Positions 45,529-53,610 of a DNA stretch of 64,000 nucleotides are shown piece after piece. Position numbers and translations under genes: made by a program. Source of the stretch: Burkholderia cepacia ATCC 25416. GTDB taxonomy: Bacteria > Pseudomonadota > Gammaproteobacteria > Burkholderiales > Burkholderiaceae. The DNA is taken from NCBI RefSeq assembly GCF_001411495.1, contig NZ_CP012982.1:992001-1056000 (forward strand), given 5' to 3'. The notes under the pieces are model-generated. The model was not told where the DNA came from. It saw only the letters and a program-made list of their open reading frames with translations, and ran no database searches. Positions within the stretch are counted from its first letter, which is position 1, and every line of letters begins with the position of its first letter.

Positions 45529-46599
45529 TCAATGCGGCCTGCCGGCCGCGCCCCAGTTGTTGTCGTTCTTCGCGAGCGTCGGCAGCACGAACGACAGGAT
45601 CTTTCTCCGGTCGAGATCGGACGACACGCTGAGCTTGTATTCGAGCGCCGTCAGCTTGATCACGATGGACCTGAGCGCCTGGGTCAGGCGTTCGTAGCCC
45701 CCTTCGAAATAGAGCGAACCGCCACGCTGCGCGATCACGCCGTGACGGGACAGGTAATGAAACAGCGCGACCGACGAGCGCGCGTCGTAGTTGTCGAGCG
45801 GCGGCGCCTGCAGCGGGTAGCGGATCAGGCGCTCGGCCAGGATGTACTGGATCGAAGCGCGCAGCACGCGGTCGTCCGAGCGCAGCCGGAACAGCGCGAG
45901 GATCGACAGGATGTCGACCCGCAACTCCTCCGCGCCCGCACCGTTGCGCGTGCTCTTCGCATCGAGGTACTCCGGGATCGGCAGGAAGCCCGTGCGATGG
46001 TGGTACTCGTGCAGGTGGACCCAGATCGCGCTCGCCTGCGTCAGCAGCTCGTCGTCCGCCACGAGCAGATCCGGGAACGCGGTGGGCGACCAGTTCGCCT
46101 CGATTGCCGGGCGCGTATGGCGCTTGAAGCGCTCGACGAACTTGTCGATGAAGTAGTACGCCTTGTGATACGCGCGCAGGTCGGCGTCGATGAAGTTCTC
46201 GCCGAATACCGCGACCGCGAGCGGATTGAGAAAGCCGTCCGTGCACATGCGGATCTGCACCGGCAGCGCGTTGCCGTCCGGCGCGATCGCGAGCACGCTC
46301 GGCGGAATCGGCACGGGCGCGATCGCGGCCGCCTCGAGGAACGCATCGGCGTTGTAGGGCACGTCGAAGAACCCGAGGATGAAGCTCGGGTCCACCGAGT
46401 ACGTGAGATCGAGCAGGCGCCCCGATGCGAGGCAGCGGTTCTCCAGCGCCACGAGCAGCGCACGCACATGCGGGTTGTCGGCGTAGTCGCCGAGATGCGC
46501 GCGTGCGCACTGCGCGATGCGCGCGACGTCGGTGCGAAAACCGCCGGCGAGGATCTCGCCGCGGCAGCGGTTGGTGGCTAGTACGATTTCGCGTTTCAT
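45529..46599 (-). CDS. DUF6421-like protein with a HEYHH motif
   Basis: A 356-residue protein that I match tentatively to the DUF6421 family. The centre carries [20 protein letters not shown], a His/Glu-rich motif that looks like a metal site, and the C-terminal half is helical ([35 protein letters not shown]). N-terminal parts are mixed alpha/beta ([20 protein letters not shown]). No signal peptide. Function unknown; if the HEYHH binds iron or zinc it could be an oxygenase or hydrolase of the pathway. The start [10 protein letters not shown] is preferred because AGGA lies nine bases upstream; a Met three codons earlier overlaps that site. Confidence 0.6.
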   Translation of the reverse strand: MKREIVLATNRCRGEILAGGFRTDVARIAQCARAHLGDYADNPHVRALLVALENRCLASGRLLDLTYSVDPSFILGFFDVPYNADAFLEAAAIAPVPIPPSVLAIAPDGNALPVQIRMCTDGFLNPLAVAVFGENFIDADLRAYHKAYYFIDKFVERFKRHTRPAIEANWSPTAFPDLLVADDELLTQASAIWVHLHEYHHRTGFLPIPEYLDAKSTRNGAGAEELRVDILSILALFRLRSDDRVLRASIQYILAERLIRYPLQAPPLDNYDARSSVALFHYLSRHGVIAQRGGSLYFEGGYERLTQALRSIVIKLTALEYKLSVSSDLDRRKILSFVLPTLAKNDNNWGAAGRPH

Positions 46600-46625
46600 G
46601 TCGGTCATCCTGTCGGCACGCGTCG

Positions 46626-47150
46626 TCACACGACGCGGAACTCCCGCTGCAGATAGACGAGCGTGTCGTCGTCGGGCGCCGCACAGTGCAGCGCCACCAC
46701 TTCGCCGACCAGCAGCTCGTGCGTCGCCGCGCTCATCGACGCGACGAGCCGGCAGTCGAGCGCGATGCGCGCGCTCGCCAGCACCGGCGCGCGCGTCGCA
46801 AGCTCGCCCCACTCGCCCACCGTGAAGCGCGCGTCGCGCTCGTGCGCGGTCCGGCCCGCGAACACGTCGGCGAGAAACCGGTCGGCGGCGCCGAGCGTGT
46901 TCACGCAGAACACCTCGTTCGCGATCAGCCGCTGCGCCGATACGCTGCCGCGATTGACGGACACGAGCACCGTCGGCGGTGCATCGGACACCGACAGCAC
47001 GGCGGTCGCCGTCATGCCGCAGCGCCCGGCAGGTCCGTCGCTCGTGAGTACGTGAACGGCCGACGCCACGCGGCACATCGCGTCGCGAAAGCGCTGCGGC
47101 GAGGCGCCCATCGACTGGTCGGGGAACAGTGCGGGTTCGTTGTGGATCAT
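46626..47150 (-). CDS. Flavin reductase-family protein
   Basis: A 174-residue FMN-binding split-barrel reductase of the RutF/HpaC type, supplying reduced flavin to a partner monooxygenase. [40 protein letters not shown] and [19 protein letters not shown] are typical, with the SVN-x-x-S pair contacting the flavin. The LLM-type monooxygenase in the same run is the obvious partner. GGAGACAGGAC is just before the ATG. Confidence 0.88.
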   Translation of the reverse strand: MIHNEPALFPDQSMGASPQRFRDAMCRVASAVHVLTSDGPAGRCGMTATAVLSVSDAPPTVLVSVNRGSVSAQRLIANEVFCVNTLGAADRFLADVFAGRTAHERDARFTVGEWGELATRAPVLASARIALDCRLVASMSAATHELLVGEVVALHCAAPDDDTLVYLQREFRVV

Positions 47151-47187
47151 GTCCTGTCTCCGTGCATGGGGGAAAAGCCGCGCATCG

Positions 47188-48492
47188 CTACCGGTTCACC
47201 AGCGCTTTCGGCAGCGACAGCGCGAGCAGTCCGCCCAGCGCCATGCAGCCGGCCATCATGTAGAGGCCCGCGTCGTTCGATGCGGTCAGTTGCTTGAGCA
47301 GCCCCATCAGGTAAGGGCCGAGGAAGCCTGCGAGATTGCCGACGGAATTGATCATCGCGATCCCGGCGGCGGCCGCGGTGCCGCCGAGGAACGCGGTCGG
47401 CAGGCTCCAGAACAGCGGGATCGCGGTGAGGATGCCCATCGTCGCGAGCGTCAGCGCCGCGATCGCAAGCCCCGTCTGATGCGCCCAGCCGACCGCGAGC
47501 ACGAGCCCCACCGTGCCCATCGCACCGGGCACCGCGAGGTGCCAGCGGCGCTCGCGAAGGCGATCCGAGCTGCGTGCGATCGCGATCATCGCGACTACCG
47601 CAAGCGCATACGGCACCGTCGACAGCAGCCCGATCGTCAACGGATCGGCCACGCCCGTCGCATGGATGAGCGTCGGCAGCCAGAAGCCGACGCCGTACAG
47701 GCCGATCACGAACGAGAAGTAGATCGCGCACATCAGCCACACGCGCGGATTCGCGAGCACCGCCCCGAGCGACAGGTGAGACTTGACCGCGTCCTCGGCA
47801 TTCACGTTGCGTTCGAGCAGCGCGCGCTCTTCGTCGTTCAGCCACTTCGCCTGCGCGATCCGGTCGTCGAGCAGCGCGTAGACGAGCAAGCCCGCGACGA
47901 TCGACGGCAGCCCTTCGAGCAAATACAGCCACTGCCAGCCGTGCCACCCGTTGATGCCGTCGAACGCCTTCAGGATGTAGCCGGAAATCGGGCCGCCGAC
48001 GACGCCCGACAGCGCGACGGCCGTCATGAACACCGTCGTGATCCGCCCCCGCCGATGGGCCGGATACCAGTAGGTCAGGTACAGGATCACGCCCGGAAAG
48101 AAGCCGGCCTCGGCGGCGCCGAGTAGGAATCGCATCGCGTAGAACGCCGTCGGCGTCGTGACGAACATCGTCAGCGCGGACACCGCGCCCCACGTCACCA
48201 TGATTCGCGCGATCCAGACGCGTGCGCCGATGCGGTGGAGGATCAGGTTGCTCGGCACCTCGAAGATGAAATAGCCGAAGAAGAAGATGCCGGCGCCGAG
48301 CCCGTAGGCCGCGTCGGACAGCCCGAGATCGCCCGCCATCTGCAGCTTCGCGAAGCCCACGTTCACGCGGTCGAGATACGACACCAGGTAACAGAACAGC
48401 AGCAACGGCATCAGCCGCCACGCGACCTTGCGATAGGCGGCGTCTTCCGACACCCGCGCTGCGGGCAATACGGTCGATACGAGCGTCTCCAT
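47188..48492 (-). CDS. MFS transporter, anion:cation symporter family
   Basis: A 434-residue twelve-helix major facilitator. WRLMPLLLFCYLVSYLDRVNVGFA, FFGYFIFEVPSNLILHRIGARVW and RFLLGAAEAGFFPGVILYLTYWYP are hallmarks of the ACS family (phthalate, hydroxyphenylacetate and sugar-acid permeases), which usually import organic anions. If so, the cluster may start from an imported substrate, but export of a product is also conceivable. It is the first gene of the main leftward run, after a 466-base gap. Confidence 0.87.
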   Translation of the reverse strand: METLVSTVLPAARVSEDAAYRKVAWRLMPLLLFCYLVSYLDRVNVGFAKLQMAGDLGLSDAAYGLGAGIFFFGYFIFEVPSNLILHRIGARVWIARIMVTWGAVSALTMFVTTPTAFYAMRFLLGAAEAGFFPGVILYLTYWYPAHRRGRITTVFMTAVALSGVVGGPISGYILKAFDGINGWHGWQWLYLLEGLPSIVAGLLVYALLDDRIAQAKWLNDEERALLERNVNAEDAVKSHLSLGAVLANPRVWLMCAIYFSFVIGLYGVGFWLPTLIHATGVADPLTIGLLSTVPYALAVVAMIAIARSSDRLRERRWHLAVPGAMGTVGLVLAVGWAHQTGLAIAALTLATMGILTAIPLFWSLPTAFLGGTAAAAGIAMINSVGNLAGFLGPYLMGLLKQLTASNDAGLYMMAGCMALGGLLALSLPKALVNR

Positions 48493-48635
48493 GATTTTTT
48501 CCTTGTTTGCGATCGATTGTCATTCGTTGCGCACGGCGTCCTGCACGCGTCGCCCGACGGCGGCACCCGCGATCCGGCGCACAAGGCGGCGAGCCGTCCT
48601 CCTCCGGTCGGCTCGTTCTCGCATGCGGGGTGCCG

Positions 48636-48661
48636 CGTGCCGCACACCTGTGTGCGGCACG
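48636..48661. promoter_or_regulatory. 11-bp inverted repeat upstream of the MFS gene
   Basis: CGTGCCGCACA-CCTG-TGTGCGGCACG is exact. It lies 144-169 bases before the MFS start. It may be an operator or a terminator of the small upstream frame; there is no T-run. Confidence 0.4.
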
Positions 48662-48695
48662 CCGGGCGGGTGTCGATCCGGCTCGCGGGCGCGGA

Positions 48696-48839
48696 TCAGG
48701 TGCGCATCGGCCTCGCGAGGTCCGTTCGTGGCGTTACCGCGGGTCCGGGGGCTCGTTGTACGTCGTTGTGCCCGGGCGCTGCGTCGCAGGCAACGCGCAA
48801 GGTGCGCAAAACGCGCGGATGGTCGAAAGCCTTGTTCAT
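48696..48839 (-). CDS. Possible 47-residue gene
   Basis: MNKAFDHPRVLRTLRVACD continues in a Pro/Arg-rich sequence to a stop at 48696. AAAAGG lies about seven bases before the ATG, which is the only support for translation. The C-terminal half is of low complexity. It could be a leader peptide or a chance frame. Confidence 0.3.
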   Translation of the reverse strand: MNKAFDHPRVLRTLRVACDAAPGHNDVQRAPGPAVTPRTDLARPMRT

Positions 48840-48924
48840 GTTCAACCTTTTGCTCACATGCCCGCTTAGGGCGCCTTTAAAACGCTCGTCGACGTTCGAA
48901 GTCGCGAACGCACCGCTGGATCGG

Positions 48925-48941
48925 GCGCTCTTGTGGAGCGC
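48925..48941 (-). terminator. Hairpin after the cyclotransferase gene
   Basis: GCGCTC-TTGTG-GAGCGC, 18 bases past the stop codon, extended by further pairing (ATCG/CGAT). It may end the carrier-protein/cyclotransferase transcript. No T-run. Confidence 0.4.
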
Positions 48942-48958
48942 TCGATGCCTTGATTCCG

Positions 48959-49474
48959 TCATGCGGCACGCGGCGGCCGATCGCGCAGCCCCGCCATGTA
49001 GGCGACCGTGCGGTCGCGATACGCCGCCGACACGCCCGCGTCGGCCAGACCGCGAACCAGCAGGTCGCGGTAGCGCGCGCTCGGCGCGGCGTCGCAATCG
49101 AGCGTGACCGCACCGCGATACGTCAGCGCATGTACGCGCTGCCCGCCCGGCGCCAGCACCTCGACCGCGTAGCGGACGTAGCGGCCGAGATGCACGCCTT
49201 CGCGACGCTCGAGCGCGTCGAGCATGCGCATCGGCAACCGGTACAGCGCGCCCTCGACGATCGCACCGGCAGCCGGCTCGATGTTCGCGCAGCAGACCGG
49301 CTCGTTGAGCGACGCGTAATTGAACGCGAGGCGATGGCCGTCGAGGCGCGCCGCGCCCGCGAAGTACGTCGCCGCGTCGCAGCCGAGCGACGTCGACAGG
49401 CTCGCAAGGTTCATGCACGAGCCGTATGCGAAATACGCGAACGGCTCGTCACGAAGCAGGTCGTCCGGCGTCAT
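48959..49474 (-). CDS. Gamma-glutamylcyclotransferase (AIG2/BtrG-like)
   Basis: A 171-residue protein with the gamma-glutamylcyclotransferase fold. FAYFAYGSCMN near residue 12 is the substrate-carboxylate loop, and the catalytic Glu is in LDALERREGVHLGRYVR. These enzymes release a gamma-glutamyl group as 5-oxoproline. In butirosin synthesis the homologue BtrG removes a protecting gamma-glutamyl group from the finished side chain. The gene's ATG shares a base with the stop of the acyl-carrier-protein gene (TGATG), so the two are tightly coupled, which argues for action on a carrier-derived product rather than on free glutathione. Confidence 0.8.
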   Translation of the reverse strand: MTPDDLLRDEPFAYFAYGSCMNLASLSTSLGCDAATYFAGAARLDGHRLAFNYASLNEPVCCANIEPAAGAIVEGALYRLPMRMLDALERREGVHLGRYVRYAVEVLAPGGQRVHALTYRGAVTLDCDAAPSARYRDLLVRGLADAGVSAAYRDRTVAYMAGLRDRPPRAA

Positions 49475-49749
49475 CACGACGCGCTCGCGGCATGCGGCGT
49501 GCCCAGCACGTAGTGGTCGTAGATCGCCGCGACCGACGCGATCGAGTCGAGCACGAAGTCGCCGATCGGGATGTCGATCCTGAGCGTCTGCTCGATGAAC
49601 AGCACGAAGTGCACAAGCGACAGCGAATCGAGCAGGTTGGCGTCGAGCAGGTTCGTCTGCGCGGTCACGCGCGCCGGCGCGCCCGGGTCGATCCCGGCCA
49701 GAAACGTCTTCACGCTGTCGATCAATTCGTCGAGGCTCATCATCCGCAT
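49474..49749 (-). CDS. Stand-alone acyl carrier protein
   Basis: 91 residues starting MRMMSLDELIDSVKTFL. The phosphopantetheine attachment Ser is in NLLDSLSLVHFVLFIEQ, followed by the usual acidic helix and IDIPIGDFVLDSIASVAAIYDH. It is not the housekeeping AcpP (no DSLDTVELVMALEEEF-type sequence) and has no fatty-acid genes beside it, so a specialised pathway is likely. GGAG ten bases upstream supports this start; Met at 49740 is an alternative. It leads a leftward pair with a gamma-glutamylcyclotransferase. Confidence 0.82.
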   Translation of the reverse strand: MRMMSLDELIDSVKTFLAGIDPGAPARVTAQTNLLDANLLDSLSLVHFVLFIEQTLRIDIPIGDFVLDSIASVAAIYDHYVLGTPHAASAS

Positions 49750-49948
49750 CACGATCACGCTCCAGAAACGCACGTTCATCCCGGCCCGCGCGTATCGCAC
49801 TGGCCGGCTTCGTCTTCACCGAACCGCAAGATCCTTCACATCGTCCTTCGCTTTTGACTTTCGATCGGGCGTCATGCACCATGCGACGCGTCGACACGAC
49901 AAACCCGGTCAGCATCTCCACCAGAGATAAATAGGAGACTTAATCAAT

Positions 49949-50584
49949 ATGACAACTCATACGCTGTTCTACTGCCCCGGCCATCTTTCGTTTGCACCGC
50001 ACGTCATCTTGCGCGAGCTGGGCGAACCATTCGAACTCGCACTCGTCTCGATCAAGGACGGTGCGACGCAGAGCGCCGAATTCCGGCAGCTCAACCCGAA
50101 AGGCAAGGTGCCCGTGCTGCACACCGGCGACGAAGTGCTGACGGAGTCGTCGGCGATCCTGCTCTATCTCGCGCTGCGCTTTCCGCAGGCGCGGCTCGTG
50201 CCCGATACCGCGATGGGCCTCGCACGTGCCGTCGAGTGGATGAACTGGCTGGCGTCAGTGTTGCCCGGAACGGTCGCGCTCAACTTCCATCCGTCGCGTT
50301 TCAGCGAAGACCCGGCCGCGCACGACGGCATTCGCGCGAAAGGCCGCTCGGGCATCCTCGCTGCGTATGCGCAGATTGACGAACGGCTCGCGGCGCGCGA
50401 CTGGGCGCTCGGCGAGCACTACTCGATCGTCGATCCGATGCTGCTGATATTTTTCAAATGGGGGAACATGCTGAAGCTCGACATGCGCGGGTTCGAACAT
50501 TGGGCCGCGCATACGGAGCGCATGCTCCGCCGCCCTGCCGTCGCGACCGCGTTGTCGGTCGAACAGATCTCGATCTGGGCGTAG
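49949..50584 (+). CDS. Glutathione S-transferase
   Basis: 211 residues. The N-terminal thioredoxin-like domain has LFYCPGHLSFAPHVILRELG, PKGKVPVLHTGDEVLTESSAI (cis-Pro and the Glu-Ser pair that hold glutathione). The C-terminal helical domain follows with ALGEHYSIVDPMLLIFFKW. It conjugates or isomerises electrophiles with glutathione in the cytosol. AGGAGA ten bases before ATG supports the start. It is divergent from the acyl carrier protein and about 9 kb from gshA, so a link to the cluster is suggestive but unproved. Confidence 0.87.
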   Translation: MTTHTLFYCPGHLSFAPHVILRELGEPFELALVSIKDGATQSAEFRQLNPKGKVPVLHTGDEVLTESSAILLYLALRFPQARLVPDTAMGLARAVEWMNWLASVLPGTVALNFHPSRFSEDPAAHDGIRAKGRSGILAAYAQIDERLAARDWALGEHYSIVDPMLLIFFKWGNMLKLDMRGFEHWAAHTERMLRRPAVATALSVEQISIWA

Positions 50585-51537
50585 CGGCGAAGCCGGGTCG
50601 GGTTTGCGCCCGATCCGGAATGCCGCCCGCGTCCGTCGCGTCTCCTTCATCTTCTCAGGTCCTTTTCGCCGCTTTTCTTTGTCTGTTGCGCCGATCCTGC
50701 ACACGCGCGCGCACATGCGTCGCGCACGCCGCGGATCGTCCAGGCCACGACTCCGGGAACAGGAGCCACGACCGCAATCGCATATGACGTTCTCTGCTTT
50801 CGCGGCGCTACACCGCTCAGCTCATTTTCTGCGATCGCATCGAATGCGTGAACAATGCAACATCCATTTCGTGACGTCCAATATATTTTTCGTCTTCCAC
50901 TAAGTCGCCACGCATATTAATCAGAGATTGGCCGACGAGTCCGATATTGCCAATCCTGGCGAATTGATTGCGGCGAATGGAGCGGGATTGGCGTGCATTG
51001 CCGGGGCAAAATCGGCTTCAACTGGCGACCAACCTCGAGCGGTCTCGATATAGCACGCCAGCAACGCAATCCAACTTCCGGATTACGTTGATTGCGGTCA
51101 CTGAATGCTTCGGCTGCCGGCGTCGTGCCGACTTGTTCCGCCGAGGTCGTTGGAAGCGCAACGAAAGCCACGGTGGCCGCGCGGGACAGCGGCCCGCCGC
51201 TCACGAACGACAAAGTCGAGCCCGGCTGCGTATAGCCGAACGCATGGCGCCAGCCAGCCTGTGGTCCATTCGGATCGCCGATGCCGACGCGGCGGCGCAG
51301 ATGCGCCGTGCCGCCGAACAAAAGAAAATTGACCGGCTCGCCATCGGCAGCAAACGCGTCGCCGCCTGGGGCCGTGAGCATGACAATGAGAAGCAGGCGC
51401 GCTCAGTGCAAAAGCGTGTCGACAAACTCAAGGAAGACCGGACCGTGGCGACGATGAGCGGCGGTAAGCGCGCACGTCTGCCGTTTCCGGCACGGTCGAC
51501 GGCCAGCGATCACCCGCGATGATCGGCCTCCCGCACG
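50585..51537. other. Stretch with only a degenerate gene
   Basis: No intact gene is convincing. The right half carries the autotransporter-like remnant described separately. The left part (50585-50916) is of average composition until an A+T-rich patch near 50860-50930. Confidence 0.5.
50917..51381 (-). pseudogene. Remnant of an autotransporter beta-barrel domain
   Basis: The minus-strand frame reads GPQAGWRHAFGYTQPGSTLSF then VSGGPLSRAATVAFVALPTTS, which matches the barrel segment W-x-H-x-F-G...ST..F.GG in bacterial autotransporters. No passenger domain, no signal and no terminal aromatic residue are found, and after about residue 100 the reading becomes non-barrel, suggesting frameshifts. 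Its own ATG is not preceded by a ribosome site. It is judged a decayed fragment. Confidence 0.4.
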
Positions 51538-51948
51538 CTACGCAATCCGCAGGAACATCCCCGCCTTCTCCGGCAGCGACGACGGCTGAAAACCATAACG
51601 TTCATAGAACTTCGGCGTGCCGTGATCGGCCATCAGGCTGACATACGCGGTCGGCGGCGCATGCTCGTGAACGTAGCCCATCAGCGCCCGCATGATCAGG
51701 TCACCTACGCCTTTCTTCTGGTGAGCGGGCAACACCGCGATGTCCACGATCTCGAAGAAGCAGCCGCCGTCGCCGATGACCCTGCCGATTCCGACCGGCA
51801 CACCGTCGCAGTAAGCCACGACGCTGAAAAGCCCGTTCTTCAACCCGATCGTCGCGGCCTGTTCCGACTTCCTGCTCAACCCTGCGGCAAGACGAATGTC
51901 GATGTAGGTGGATACCGGCGGAACTTCGTGTCGAACGATGTATGCCAT
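51538..51948 (-). CDS. GNAT-family N-acetyltransferase
   Basis: 136 residues, short GNAT form. FEIVDIAVLPAHQKKGVGDL has the CoA pyrophosphate loop HQKKGVG, and GTPKFYERYGFQPS is the usual end strand. A conserved sensor-like segment VAYCDGVPVGIGRVIGDGG precedes it. The acceptor is unknown. Single gene, leftward. Confidence 0.85.
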   Translation of the reverse strand: MAYIVRHEVPPVSTYIDIRLAAGLSRKSEQAATIGLKNGLFSVVAYCDGVPVGIGRVIGDGGCFFEIVDIAVLPAHQKKGVGDLIMRALMGYVHEHAPPTAYVSLMADHGTPKFYERYGFQPSSLPEKAGMFLRIA

Positions 51949-52126
51949 GCGAGCCTTTCAGGTAAGCCGTACAGGCGGATGGATCGGCCCCGCCGCGGAT
52001 GACTCCGTCGAACCCGGAGCCCGAACGCGCACATCAAACGAGACCATGACGACGAATCGGGAGAGGCGGCAGGCCGCGGGTACAACGACCCACCGCCCAC
52101 GGCCTCGCCCAGGTCCGCCAAGCGGC

Positions 52127-53254
52127 TTAGAGAATCCGCTCCAGCGCGTCGGCAAACCGCGCAACCGCACCGTCGACATCATGCAGCTTGTCCAAACCGA
52201 ACAACCCCAGACGGAAGGTCTTGAAATCCTCCGGCTCGTCGCATTGCAGCGGCACGCCGGCCGCGATCTGCAAGCCCACGTCGGCGAACTTCTTCCCCGA
52301 TCGAATCCCGTCGTCGTCCGTGTAGCTGACCACGACGCCCGGCGCCTCGAAGCCCTCAGCCGCCACGCTCCGGAAACCCTTGTCGGCCAGCAGCGCGCGA
52401 ATGCGCTTGCCGAGCTCGAGCTGCTCCGCCTTCACCTTGTCGAACCCGTATGCCTCGGTTTCCTTCATCACGTCGCGCAGCGTCGTGAGGCTGTCCGTGG
52501 GCATCGTCGCGTGGTACGCGAACCCGCCGCCCTCGTAGGCTTCCATGATCTGCAGCCACTTGCGGAGATCGCACGCGAAGCTGGTGCTGGTCGTGCCATC
52601 GATGCGCTCGCGTGCGAGCGGGCTCAGCATGACCATCGCACAGCACGGCGACGCGCTCCAGCCCTTCTGCGGCGCGCTGATCAGGATGTCCACGCCGCTC
52701 GCCTGCATGTCGACCCACACCGTGCCGGACGCGATGCAATCCAGCACGAACATGCCGCCGACCGCATGCACGGCGTCGGCCACCGCGCGCAGATACGCAT
52801 CGGGCAGCATCATCCCGGACGCGGTTTCGACATGCGGCGCAAAGACCAGATCCGGCTTGTGTTCCCTGATCGCGGCGACCACTTCGTCGAGCGGGGCCGG
52901 CGCATACGCGGCCTGCCGCCCCGCTTCGACCGGGCGCGCCTTCAGCACCGTCGTTTCGGACGGAATGCTGCCCATGTCGAAAATCTGCGACCAGCGGAAA
53001 CTGAACCAGCCGTTGCGGATGACCAGGCACTTCTTGTTCGTTGCAAACTGCCGCGCGACGGCTTCCATGCCGAACGTCCCGCTGCCCGGGACGATCACGA
53101 CCGACTTCGCGTTGTAGACGTTTTTCAGTGTGCCGGAGATGTCGCGCATGACGCCCTGAAAGCGTTGCGACATATGGTTGACCGAGCGATCGGTGTACAC
53201 CACCGAATATTCGAGGAGCCCCTCGCGGTCAACATCGGGAAGTAAACCTGGCAT
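52127..53254 (-). CDS. Class V aminotransferase
   Basis: A 375-residue PLP enzyme of the alanine-glyoxylate/serine-pyruvate aminotransferase group. VVIVPGSGTFGMEAVARQF binds the PLP phosphate, FVLDCIASGTVWVDM supplies the Asp near the ring, and the Lys is in ILISAPQKGWSASP. The C-terminal FRLGLFGLDKLHDVDGAVAR is typical. The substrate could be alanine, serine or 2-aminoethylphosphonate-like. GGAGGCGAGC directly before the ATG supports the start. No neighbour indicates a pathway. Confidence 0.87.
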   Translation of the reverse strand: MPGLLPDVDREGLLEYSVVYTDRSVNHMSQRFQGVMRDISGTLKNVYNAKSVVIVPGSGTFGMEAVARQFATNKKCLVIRNGWFSFRWSQIFDMGSIPSETTVLKARPVEAGRQAAYAPAPLDEVVAAIREHKPDLVFAPHVETASGMMLPDAYLRAVADAVHAVGGMFVLDCIASGTVWVDMQASGVDILISAPQKGWSASPCCAMVMLSPLARERIDGTTSTSFACDLRKWLQIMEAYEGGGFAYHATMPTDSLTTLRDVMKETEAYGFDKVKAEQLELGKRIRALLADKGFRSVAAEGFEAPGVVVSYTDDDGIRSGKKFADVGLQIAAGVPLQCDEPEDFKTFRLGLFGLDKLHDVDGAVARFADALERIL

Positions 53255-53610
53255 GCTCGCCTCCGGTGAAAAATGAACGATCGATTCCGGGCAGGCAGTG
53301 TCCGTGACGCGATACCGCCCTGCCCCAATGCAATTGCGTTGTTTCCTCGACGAAAGCAGATTCTAACGAACGCCGCCCGCCGCTTGGGGCATATTTTGGC
53401 GGCTGCCCGGCGCAGGTCCGGCATGACGCGGCCGCCAGCCGGCATGACGCACCGCAACGCGGCTGCCGTGGCGCCCGGTTGAATCCCCTACCCCGTGGCC
53501 GCCCGCGTCGGCCGGTGCGGCGCACGAAGCCCTGTTCGACGTATGGATAAACGCCACTTCCCGGGCATGCCGCCTACCATGTCGGCTCACCTTTCACGAC
53601 AGAGTCTTCG
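53255..53610. other. Divergent promoter region
   Basis: Gene-free gap between a leftward aminotransferase gene and a rightward serine hydrolase gene. A -10-like TACCAT (53575-53580) lies just before the hydrolase start. No operator is evident. Confidence 0.4.

Larger units (their letters stand above)
48493..48958. other. Gap between the cyclotransferase and MFS genes
   Basis: It divides the carrier-protein pair from the MFS-to-gshA run, both leftward. It holds a hairpin just past the cyclotransferase stop (48925-48941), a possible 47-codon gene (48696-48839) and an 11-bp inverted repeat (48636-48661), each listed separately. A promoter for the MFS gene should be here, but I cannot single one out. 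Confidence 0.5.

Noticed and set aside
42444..46684. Very long minus-strand open frames (990 and 1015 codons) spanning the PLP, ilvD and DUF6421-like genes
   Set aside because: They are upstream extensions in the same or shifted frames of real genes; family N-termini and ribosome sites give GTG 43634, ATG 45478 and ATG 46599 instead.
50968..51522. 184-codon plus-strand frame opposite the autotransporter-like remnant
   Set aside because: Arg-rich and without ribosome site or family; the barrel-like reading is on the minus strand.
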